Shown here piece after piece: positions 55,261-64,000 of a stretch of 64,000 nucleotides of DNA. Made by a program: the position numbers and the translations under genes. Location: the NCBI GenBank assembly GCA_963664935.2, contig CAXXSE010000007.1, forward strand, positions 558,001 through 622,000, written 5' to 3'. The notes beneath the pieces are model-generated. The model worked only from the letters and a program-made list of their open reading frames with translations, was not told the origin of the DNA and searched no databases. This DNA is from G963664935 sp963664935 (lineage in GTDB: Bacteria; Pseudomonadota; Gammaproteobacteria; Methylococcales; G963664935). Position 1 is the stretch's first letter. Each line of letters starts with the position of its first letter.

Positions 55261-57129
55261 ATGAATATCCAAGCTGCGTTGGAAAAACTTTTAGCGAAGC
55301 GAAATCTCAACGCTGACGAAATGCGTGATGTGATGCAAACCATCATGCGGGGGGATGCAACCGCGGCTCAGATCGCCGGTTTTCTGATTGCTCTTCGGTG
55401 CAAAGGCGAATCGGTGGATGAAATCGCGTCCGCGGCAGGGGTGATGCGCGAGCTGGCAACGAAAATATCGGTCCAGGGGCCTCATTTGGTAGATACTTGC
55501 GGTACCGGTGGTGATTGCGCGAACACCTTCAATGTTTCGACCGCCGCCGCCTTCGTAGCCGCGGCGGCTGGAGCCAAAGTTGCGAAACACGGTAACCGCT
55601 CTGTTTCCAGCCGTTCCGGGAGTGCCGATGTATTGGAAGCTGCCGGGGTTAATATAGATCTTAGTCCGGAGCAGGTTAAACAATGCGTCGATGAAGTAGG
55701 CATTGGATTTTTATTCGCCCCAAATCATCATGGCGCGACAAAACATGCCGTCGGACCAAGGCGTGAACTGGGTGTGAGAACATTGTTCAACTTGCTGGGT
55801 CCTTTATCCAACCCCGCCGGTGCTCCTAACCAGATCATCGGGGTTTTCGATAAGGCCTGGGTCGAACCGTTGGCCAATGTCTTGCTGAAACTTGGAAGTC
55901 ACCATGTACTGGTAGTACACTCTGAAGATGGTTTAGACGAAATCAGCATCGGTGCGCCGACCCTGATTTCCGAATTGAAAAATGAACGACTCAATACCTA
56001 TACCGTGACACCCGAACAATTTGGTTTCTCCCGCACCGGTTTGGATGCACTGGAAGTCCATGATCCCCAAGCGAGTTTCGGAATTATTGAGGCAGTACTC
56101 CAAAATACCTTGGGTCCTGCTATGGATATCGTTTTGTTAAACGCTGGCGCGGCTATCTATGCGGCAAATCTAACCGATAGTCTTGAAGCGGGAATTCAAA
56201 AAGCTCGAGTTGCTATCCAGGAAGGTGGCGCGCGAAAAAAACTGGATGAGCTGGTTCAGTTAAGCCGCTCGTTTAGACCGCCACCCGAAAAATCTCGATC
56301 TGTAGTGGCTAATATCAATACCCCCGCGTTTTCGGATACTCCCGATATCTTAAAAAAAATTATTCAACATAAGGTTGGAGAGATTAAAAACCGAAAAAGC
56401 AGAATGTCCATCGTTGACCTTCAAGAACAGATCGAAGCGGTTTCTAATCCTCGAGGTTTTTATCGTGTATTAAAGGCCAATATCGAAAATGGCCGTCCCG
56501 CGGTTATTGCGGAAATTAAAAAAGCGTCCCCGAGTAAAGGCGTGTTGCGGGAAGAATTTAATCCCATCGAAATTGCCCAAAGTTATGTCAAGGGTGGGGC
56601 AACCTGCCTTTCAGTGCTCACGGACAGTGAATTTTTTCAAGGCTCAGAAGTATATTTGCAACTGGTTCGAGGCGGATGCTCTTTACCGGTCCTACGAAAA
56701 GACTTTATGATCGATCCCTATCAAATTGTTGAATCGAGGGCAATCGAAGCGGATTGTATTTTGCTTATCGTGGCGGCGCTTAGCGATGGTCAAATGAAAG
56801 AATTGGCCGATACCGCCACGGAACTGGATATGGATGTTCTGGTTGAAGTGCATGATAGGGTGGAATTGGACCGAGCACTTGCTTTGGAACACCCCTTAAT
56901 TGGGATCAACAACAGGAATTTGCGCACTTTCCAAACTTCGTTTGAAACTACTATCGATCTCATGGGGCACATTCCGGACAGTTGCTTAGTGGTCACCGAA
57001 AGTGGGATTCATACCGCTGAAGATGTCGTTTTAATGAGGGAAAGCGGTGTTAATGCCTTTTTGATTGGGGAAGCCTTAATGAAGGCGCCGGATCCGGGTG
57101 AAAAACTCAAGGAGTTGTTCGGTTTGTAG
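55261..57129 (+). CDS. trpDC: fused anthranilate phosphoribosyltransferase-indoleglycerol phosphate synthase
   Basis: One 622-residue frame joins two consecutive enzymes. Residues 1 to about 345 are TrpD (VDTCGTGGDCANTFNVSTA, KHGNRSVSSRSGSADVLEA, FLFAPNHHGATKHA). A linker rich in Pro, Ser and Asn follows (about 346-361). The remainder is TrpC: AVIAEIKKASPSKGVLREEF, SVLTDSEFFQG, LPVLRKDFMIDPYQIVE, GINNRNLRTF, VVTESGIH. Catalytic Lys and Glu residues of both are visible. In pseudomonads these are separate overlapping genes; TrpG-D and TrpC-F fusions are well known, but D-C is unusual. No stop, start or frameshift occurs in the linker. Confidence 0.95.
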   Translation: MNIQAALEKLLAKRNLNADEMRDVMQTIMRGDATAAQIAGFLIALRCKGESVDEIASAAGVMRELATKISVQGPHLVDTCGTGGDCANTFNVSTAAAFVAAAAGAKVAKHGNRSVSSRSGSADVLEAAGVNIDLSPEQVKQCVDEVGIGFLFAPNHHGATKHAVGPRRELGVRTLFNLLGPLSNPAGAPNQIIGVFDKAWVEPLANVLLKLGSHHVLVVHSEDGLDEISIGAPTLISELKNERLNTYTVTPEQFGFSRTGLDALEVHDPQASFGIIEAVLQNTLGPAMDIVLLNAGAAIYAANLTDSLEAGIQKARVAIQEGGARKKLDELVQLSRSFRPPPEKSRSVVANINTPAFSDTPDILKKIIQHKVGEIKNRKSRMSIVDLQEQIEAVSNPRGFYRVLKANIENGRPAVIAEIKKASPSKGVLREEFNPIEIAQSYVKGGATCLSVLTDSEFFQGSEVYLQLVRGGCSLPVLRKDFMIDPYQIVESRAIEADCILLIVAALSDGQMKELADTATELDMDVLVEVHDRVELDRALALEHPLIGINNRNLRTFQTSFETTIDLMGHIPDSCLVVTESGIHTAEDVVLMRESGVNAFLIGEALMKAPDPGEKLKELFGL

Positions 57130-57222
57130 CTATTTTTACACTACTTCAAATGCCTATGTTTTGCCCCGGACACAAGGATAAATGAGTATTTATAAGGTCG
57201 GAACGGATCAATACCGAACTAA

Positions 57223-57380
57223 GGCATCTTGCAAAGATTAAACTACCAGCCTTGCTTGTCTATGGCTCCGTCTTCTGTGTTGCGCCAAGGGTTACATAGC
57301 CCACTATGCGCCCCTTGGCGCGCCTTGAATACGAAGCCCTATCCGGCGCAATTCTGGCAGTTTAATATTTTCCAGATGCC
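57223..57380. repeat. palindromic miniature element (158 bp)
   Basis: Ends GGCATCTTGCAAAGATTAAA (57223 on), and its partner TTTAATATTTTCCAGATGCC (to 57380) are inverted repeats that continue into CTACCAG/CTGGCAG. An inner hairpin CGCCAAGGG/CCCCTTGGCG lies in the middle. A long plus-strand frame runs through it, but it is not gene-like. It lies after the trp genes and upstream of the peroxidase. Confidence 0.7.
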
Positions 57381-57475
57381 TGGGCGAACAGTTGAGATAA
57401 TTTTGGATGGAACGGTTGCGGAATACCGGTCAAGAAAGTATATTACTGCTAACGGGATAAACGAGGAGGCGGAGA

Positions 57476-58585
57476 ATGAGGCAGTTTTTAGCAGGTCTTT
57501 TGGCCTATACAATAATGGGTTCCCCTGGGTTGTTCGCAGCGCCATTGGGGTTGCCGGATGTCCCTGTTCCAAAGGATAATCCCCAGTCGGCGGACAAGAT
57601 TAAATTAGGGAAAAAGCTCTTTCACGACAAGCGGTTCAGTTCTACCGGTACGGTCAGTTGCGCAAACTGCCATGAAGGCTCTAAGGCATTTACGGATCGG
57701 CTTCGGGTTTCGGAAGGGGTCAATAAGTTAACCGGTACCCGCAATGCTCCCACAGTGGTTAATGCGGCCTATTTTTCGACGATGTTTTGGGACGGAAGAG
57801 AGCCGTCGCTTGAGATGCAATCACAACAACCGTTTTTGAATCCCGTTGAAATGAACCTCAAGGATCACCAACCGATTCTTAATGTTGTGCGTAGTGATCC
57901 GAAATATGTCGGTGCCTTCAAAGATGTGTTTGGTGCATCAAGCGACCAAATCACGATGCGCGAAGTATCGATGGCGATCGCGAGTTTTGAGCGTACTCTG
58001 ATTTCGGGTAACTCCGCCTTCGATCGGTATTGGTTCGGGGGTGATCGAAAAGCACTCAGTCCCTCGGAAAGAAGGGGTTTTAATGCCTTTGTGGGTCAGG
58101 GCCGTTGTGTGTCCTGTCATACAATTGAACAAGATCACGCACTATTTACTGACAACAAATTCCATAATTTAGGTATCGGTTTCAAACGAATCCGTAATAA
58201 TGTCAATGAAACGGCTCAACAATTTCTAAATTCCAAACAACAAGGCGCGAATGTGGATCGTGCGGTGCTCACGGCTGAAAACACTTCGGAGTTGGGTCGA
58301 TTCGCGGTAACCGAAGATGTGACAAATATCGGCGCTTTCAAAACATCAACTTTGCGTAATATTGACTTGACGGCGCCTTATATGCACGACGGTAGTCTGG
58401 AAACACTTGAAGATGTAGTGGATTTCTATAATAACGGCGGACGATTGAAAAAGACCGATCCAGTCGATGATTTTCAAAGTGGCGGTATTCGACCGCTCGA
58501 TTTAACGGACCGCCAGAAGAAGGACTTAGTGAGATTTATGAAAGCGCTCACAAGCCCGAACGCTTTGAGTCTGATGCAAAATTAA
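57476..58585 (+). CDS. di-haem cytochrome c peroxidase / MauG family
   Basis: A 369-residue periplasmic protein. A signal peptide of about 21 residues (FLAGLLAYTIMGSPGLFAA). Two c-type haem sites: CANCH (62-66) and CVSCH (211-215). TMFWDGREPSLEMQ holds the Trp between the haems. The C-terminal LRNIDLTAPYMHDGSLETLEDVVDFYN is typical of the family, with a Met ligand. It reduces hydrogen peroxide or oxidises a partner protein. A strong GGAGG precedes the start. It is followed after 14 bp by a Tat-exported phosphoesterase, an uncommon pairing. Confidence 0.92.
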   Translation: MRQFLAGLLAYTIMGSPGLFAAPLGLPDVPVPKDNPQSADKIKLGKKLFHDKRFSSTGTVSCANCHEGSKAFTDRLRVSEGVNKLTGTRNAPTVVNAAYFSTMFWDGREPSLEMQSQQPFLNPVEMNLKDHQPILNVVRSDPKYVGAFKDVFGASSDQITMREVSMAIASFERTLISGNSAFDRYWFGGDRKALSPSERRGFNAFVGQGRCVSCHTIEQDHALFTDNKFHNLGIGFKRIRNNVNETAQQFLNSKQQGANVDRAVLTAENTSELGRFAVTEDVTNIGAFKTSTLRNIDLTAPYMHDGSLETLEDVVDFYNNGGRLKKTDPVDDFQSGGIRPLDLTDRQKKDLVRFMKALTSPNALSLMQN

Positions 58586-58599
58586 TAACGGGGATTTCG

Positions 58600-59667
58600 A
58601 TGAAAAATTCTAAAAGTCGACGTGATTTTTTAAAGAAGGGTGGTATTGCGCTTGCGGCGAGTACTCTACCTCTCAGCTTGGTAGAAGTTGCGTTTGGTAA
58701 GGAGCCGGGGTTTACTTTTGCCTATATCTCGGATTCGCACATTACCCACCTCAAAGGCAATAAGTTCGTTCGAAACTGGGACCGCGGCTTAATTAAAGCA
58801 GTCGCTGAGGCTAACTTGCTGACGCCAAGGCCTGATTTTACTATTTACGGTGGCGATTTGGCTCAGCTCGGCACCCGCGAAGAAATCGACCATGGACTGG
58901 AAATAATGTCCGCGGTCAACGGTAAGGTGCACTACGTCATGGGCGAGCACGACTACTACGTGGATCTAGGCGAATACTGGGAATCTCAGCTCGGACCGCA
59001 ATGGTATAGTTTTGACCACAAGGGGGTACATTTCGTTGTCCTGAATAGTATTGTCACCCATGATTCGTGGACCCATAAGAATTGGGAAAACGGCATGGCC
59101 AGAATGTTACAGATGGCGCGACTGGATAATCCCAATGGATCTCCATTCATGGTTGGGGAAAAGCAGCGGGCGTGGTTGAAAAGTGATTTGGCTAAGGTTG
59201 ATAAAACAACACCCCTTGTTGTCCTCTCCCATTCGCCACTTCAAAAAATTTATAGGGGTTGGAATTTCTGGACGGAAGATGCCGAGCAGGTTCAGGCTAT
59301 TTTAAAACCGTTTAAGAAAGTATCGGTGCTATACGGTCACGTCCACCAAATCCAGTATAACCAGATTGGTAATATCAGTTTCGCATCAGCTATGGCGACC
59401 GCTTGGCCATGGCCCTATCCATCCACGTATTCACAACAAGCCAGCTATCTGCCTAAAATGATCATCGAAATGAACCGTGCCGATCCGTTTAACGAACGGG
59501 ATGCGACCGGCTGGCAATTTATCGACGTGCATTCCGGACATGTTGATGTCAATTTAATGCTCGCCGAGAATACGAATCGAAGTGTGGTGTTTGATGAAAA
59601 GCAAAAACGCCCCGTCGATTCTAAATATAAAACGGCGAAACGAACACGTCCGCAGACGCATTACTAA
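58600..59667 (+). CDS. Tat-exported calcineurin-like metallophosphoesterase
   Basis: A 355-residue protein. The twin-arginine signal is SRRDFLKKGGIALAASTLP (6-24). The metal-binding motifs are AYISDSHITH (Asp45, His47), YGGDLAQ, GEHDYY, LSHSP, and YGHVHQ. The usual GNH(D/E) motif has Glu in place of Asn (GEHD), which would alter the metal site. It acts in the periplasm, probably on a phosphoester or as a folded metal or cofactor-loaded enzyme. The gene lies between two cytochrome genes, which hints at a shared periplasmic redox role. Confidence 0.88.
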   Translation: MKNSKSRRDFLKKGGIALAASTLPLSLVEVAFGKEPGFTFAYISDSHITHLKGNKFVRNWDRGLIKAVAEANLLTPRPDFTIYGGDLAQLGTREEIDHGLEIMSAVNGKVHYVMGEHDYYVDLGEYWESQLGPQWYSFDHKGVHFVVLNSIVTHDSWTHKNWENGMARMLQMARLDNPNGSPFMVGEKQRAWLKSDLAKVDKTTPLVVLSHSPLQKIYRGWNFWTEDAEQVQAILKPFKKVSVLYGHVHQIQYNQIGNISFASAMATAWPWPYPSTYSQQASYLPKMIIEMNRADPFNERDATGWQFIDVHSGHVDVNLMLAENTNRSVVFDEKQKRPVDSKYKTAKRTRPQTHY

Positions 59668-59711
59668 AGATTTTTGGAATTCAAGAAGGGTCGAGGAGGC
59701 GAATTGTCCAA

Positions 59712-60116
59712 ATGAAAAAAAACAATGTCATAGTACTATCGGTTGTCTTGCTGGTGTTTTCGAACATTTCTCTCAAAGCAGACGAATTTACGGATCCGGA
59801 GCTGGCACGATGGGAAGCTCAGTTTATGGAGGTGGTAAAAGAGGGGGAAGACTTGTTTCATGGTGCGCTGAAAACCCCTAATGCTGTCGCATGCGCGCAA
59901 TGCCACCCGAATGCAACAAATACCCATCCGGAAACTTACCCGAAGTTCCAAAAACAACTGGGTAAAGTAGCCGCGCTGTTCGAGATGATTAACTGGTGTA
60001 TTAAAAACCCCTTAGAGGGAAAACAACTACTCGCGGATGATCCCAAGATGATTGCCATGCAGGCCTACATGAAATATGAGCGGCGTGGTGTAAAATTGGC
60101 TCCGGGTAAACACTGA
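59712..60116 (+). CDS. small periplasmic c-type cytochrome, SoxA/TsdA-like
   Basis: A 134-residue protein with a signal peptide (VIVLSVVLLVFSNISLKA, cleaved near residue 23) and one haem site CAQCH (61-65). The segment THPETYPKFQKQLGKVAALFEMINWC and the closing MIAMQAYMKY recall the SoxA/TsdA thiosulfate-enzyme fold. Cys89-type ligands cannot be judged. GAGGAGG lies 12 bases before the start. It probably passes electrons to or from the di-haem peroxidase upstream. A sulfur role is only a possibility. Confidence 0.82.
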   Translation: MKKNNVIVLSVVLLVFSNISLKADEFTDPELARWEAQFMEVVKEGEDLFHGALKTPNAVACAQCHPNATNTHPETYPKFQKQLGKVAALFEMINWCIKNPLEGKQLLADDPKMIAMQAYMKYERRGVKLAPGKH

Positions 60117-60383
60117 TTTATCTCAAATTCCTTCTTTCCAAATCGCGATCTGCAAATATTTTGTTAAATCGTGGATTTTGGCGTGCAATGGGAGACCTGT
60201 CACCATTAATTCCCATACAGGTTCAATCGTGATCCAACCATCCTCTATGGCCTGCGCCTTTGGAACCAGCTGAATTTGTCAAAATCTTTGCACTCATCGG
60301 AGATATAGTTCCCACCAAGGGCCAATAATTCCGGTTTTAGATCATGATTGACAACTCATTGCGTCATTGGTACTTTCTCATTT
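60117..60383. other. decayed coding remnant on minus strand
   Basis: Minus-strand triplets from about 60275 to 60120 give a protein-like scrap (QLVPKAQAIEDGWITIEPVW, ending LQIAIWKEGI before a stop) without a start, bounded by stops upstream. It is vaguely like PIN-domain toxin tails, but not enough to name it. Confidence 0.35.
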
Positions 60384-60525
60384 GACTCGAGAGTTGTAAG
60401 TTCTTCGTAACCGACTGAAAAACAAAGAAATTGTATTTTGCAATGGTTTTTCAATATATACCTATATTTCAATATGTTACGTCATATTTTGGCTAAATTA
60501 ACAGAGAACTTACAACTCACGAGTC
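60384..60525. repeat. inverted-repeat element (142 bp)
   Basis: GACTCGAGAGTTGTAAGTTCT (60384-60404), and its complement AGAACTTACAACTC-ACGAGTC (60505-60525) differ at one position. The interior is AT-rich and non-coding. It has the size and form of a miniature transposable element. A different family from the adjacent AGTC-ended elements. Confidence 0.6.
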
Positions 60526-60563
60526 ATTTGAATAAAACGGTGGTTTATTTTTCCTATACTCTA

Positions 60564-60791
60564 AGTCTATTCCAATCTATAAATGGCCCTGAAATTGGGA
60601 ACAGATCATGAATAACCTTTTAACTGGAGCGGAAGAGGTGTCAAGGAGGAGTTTGTAGCGTAGCGGAGGAATCTCCTTGACACTTCTGAAGCGTAAGTTA
60701 ACCTCAATTTATGATCTGTTCTCGGTTTCAGGGCCATTTCACGTTAGAAATTACCCCCCCTCTTCAGGGCCATTTCATATTGGACAAGACT
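60564..60791. mobile_element. non-autonomous derivative of the 1416-bp IS (228 bp)
   Basis: Ends AGTCTATTCCAATCTATA and, on the other strand, AGTCTTGTCCAATATGAAA match the two ends of the autonomous IS. The inner subterminal motif AACGTGAAATGGCCCTG is also kept. There is no transposase. Instead a large imperfect palindrome with arms of about 49 bases fills the middle (GAACAGATCAT...GTGTCAAGGAG and its complement). Flanks CTCTA and CTCTT form a near-perfect 5-bp duplication. Confidence 0.85.
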
Positions 60792-61001
60792 CTCTTGGAC
60801 TCGTCAAATTATAAAGACTATAATTTCCTGGTTTCGAATTGAAACTTTTTCGCGAGCCTCTAAGTAATTCTGTGATGATTTTGCCAAGATTCAAAACCTG
60901 GCATGTGGTTTAAGAAGTGAGCCATTAAAAATTGTAACAGAGGTAGTATCCCTTGACTTCTCTTGGGATCATATTATTTTGATGTATATGCGGATATATG
61001 A

Positions 61002-61389
61002 AGTCTTGTCCAATATGAAATGGCCCTGAAGAGGGATGGGCGTAACCCGCCTTGCGCGTCCTACTCATTGATTGTTTGCTTCACGACAAAAATTGACCGT
61101 TTTGAGTACGTTAAGTGTTTGATTATTTCTTCTCAAACGATAGGCTAAGTCATTGATTTATTGCGAGCGCGGAACGCGGGTTACGCCCAAGAGGGATTTA
61201 GGTATAACGTGAAATGGCCCTGAAACTGAGAACAGATCATAATTTGAGGTTAACTTACGCTTCAGAAGTGTCAAGGAGATTCCTCCGCTACGCTACAAAC
61301 TCCTCCTTGACACCTCTTCCGCTCCAGTTAAAAGGTTATTCATGATCTGTTCCCAATTTCAGGGCCATTTATAGAAATTGGAATAGACT
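61002..61389. mobile_element. non-autonomous IS derivative, second copy (388 bp), opposite orientation
   Basis: Same ends and same palindrome as 60564-60791, inverted. A perfect 5-bp target duplication TATGA flanks it (60997-61001 and 61390-61394). The extra length is due to a nested element at 61038-61188, inserted between the outer terminal repeat and the inner subterminal motif. Confidence 0.88.
61038..61188. mobile_element. nested miniature element, GGGCGTAA family (151 bp)
   Basis: Ends GGGCGTAACCCGC, and the inverted GCGGGTTACGCCC. A perfect 9-bp duplication AAGAGGGAT lies on both sides (61029-61037 and 61189-61197). It sits inside the 388-bp element and is related to 30714-30863. It is the youngest layer of the nest. 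A 9-bp duplication differs from the 5 bp of the host element, so another transposase moved it. Confidence 0.88.
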
Positions 61390-61459
61390 TATGAAAAGGT
61401 TCCATATACTGAAGCATGAAATTTCCCTTCAATCAATCATTTCACAGAAGATATTAAAG

Positions 61460-61564
61460 ATGTCACAATTGACGACTGAATCAGGAGCACCTGTTAGTGA
61501 TAATCAAAATTCACAAACAGCAGGCCAATCAGGCCCCATTTTATTGCAACCAACATTCAAGTGA
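61460..61564 (+). pseudogene. N-terminal fragment of a monofunctional catalase
   Basis: A 34-codon frame with LTTESGAPVSDNQNSQTAGQ then SGPILLQ, which matches the conserved N-terminus of clade-3 haem catalases (LTTAAGAPVADNQNSLTAG..GP.LLQD). After LLQ the similarity stops, six codons later the frame ends, and the katG start follows 12 bp on. So a catalase gene has been cut at residue 30 or so and its upstream region now leads into katG. Base composition is that of the host, unlike katG. Confidence 0.78.
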
Positions 61565-61575
61565 AAGGAGCAGTT

Positions 61576-63780
<2,205 letters not shown>

Positions 63781-63806
63781 TCTCAGCGGATAGGTCTGAC
63801 AACATA

Positions 63807-64000
63807 GAGGTCGACAAGGTCGATCTCCCGGCGTTCAGTCAACGGGTGACGTTGCGGGTGCGGACTCGGTGGCGGTGTGGGATCGGGTCGTGGACGATCG
63901 AGAGTCCCGAGATCGCCCCGGCTGGCATCGGCGCACGACTCGGGCCGCACGGACGGATAGGCAGTACAAGCGGTCTTATCGGTCGTGTGTGCCGCCGGAC
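63807..64000 (+). pseudogene. possible partial ISL3-like transposase
   Basis: One GC-rich frame stays open from the katG stop to the window edge. It reads VDLPAFSQRVTLRVRTRWRC, then GSWTIESPEIAP. The pattern (LPA-x20-RWRC... SWT...IA) recalls the N-terminal zinc-finger region of actinobacterial ISL3 transposases, but the paired cysteines are not complete. There is no start codon. It may be a fragment or chance; it shares the composition of katG. Confidence 0.25.

Noticed and set aside
57229..57579. 116-codon frame upstream of the peroxidase
   Set aside because: It spans a palindromic repeat and overlaps the signal peptide of the real peroxidase gene, which has a strong GGAGG.
60384..61389. 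CRISPR array
   Set aside because: Repeats are inverted and differ in length; there is no regular spacing and no cas gene.

Overview
The window is chromosomal DNA of a Gram-negative gammaproteobacterium. The evidence is a complete division and cell-wall (dcw) cluster in the gammaproteobacterial order, lpxC for lipid A synthesis, an ABC-exported surface polysaccharide locus, and an rpe-gph-trpE-trpG-trpDC run as in Pseudomonas-type genomes. I cannot name the genus. Most of the window has moderate GC; the last 2.4 kb (katG onward) is much more GC-rich and looks foreign.

Layout. 1-4.4 kb: edge of a small membrane protein, an M23 peptidase, a DciA-family gene, lpxC, and a 1416-bp insertion sequence (IS copy 1) that now separates lpxC from ftsZ. 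4.4-20.7 kb, minus strand: ftsZ, ftsA, ftsQ, ddlB, murB, murC, murG, ftsW, mraY, murF, murE, ftsI, ftsL, rsmH, mraZ, read from a strong sigma70-like promoter followed by a 10-bp-periodic MraZ operator. 20.7-25.8 kb: a vsr remnant, trxB, ftsK and an MNT/HEPN toxin-antitoxin pair whose toxin gene ends inside a palindromic repeat. 27.2-50.8 kb: the surface polysaccharide locus, with a Wzm/Wzt exporter, two sulfotransferase-like genes (one frameshifted), methyltransferases (one split by IS copy 2 and also frameshifted), five glycosyltransferase-type genes, a DUF115/MptE-like gene, sugar oxidoreductases, a compact module with a CMP-sugar synthetase, an ORF-less group II intron and a HAD-family protein. 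50.9-57.1 kb: mazEF, then rpe-gph-trpE-trpG and a fused trpD-trpC gene. 57.5-60.1 kb: a periplasmic trio of di-haem peroxidase, Tat-exported metallophosphoesterase and cytochrome c. 60.4-61.4 kb: a nest of non-autonomous mobile elements. 61.46-64 kb: an N-terminal catalase scrap, a GC-rich katG and a possible transposase fragment.

How it fits together. The dcw genes make lipid-linked peptidoglycan precursor and build the divisome. The polysaccharide locus probably makes a sulfated and methylated surface glycan exported by Wzm/Wzt, and it shows heavy decay by IS insertion and frameshifts. The most distinctive structural result is one transposon family in three states: two near-identical autonomous copies, and two small derivatives (228 and 388 bp) that share its termini but carry a large palindrome. 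One derivative contains a further nested miniature element with a 9-bp target duplication, and a relative of that element lies 30 kb away. No tRNA, rRNA or CRISPR array was seen.
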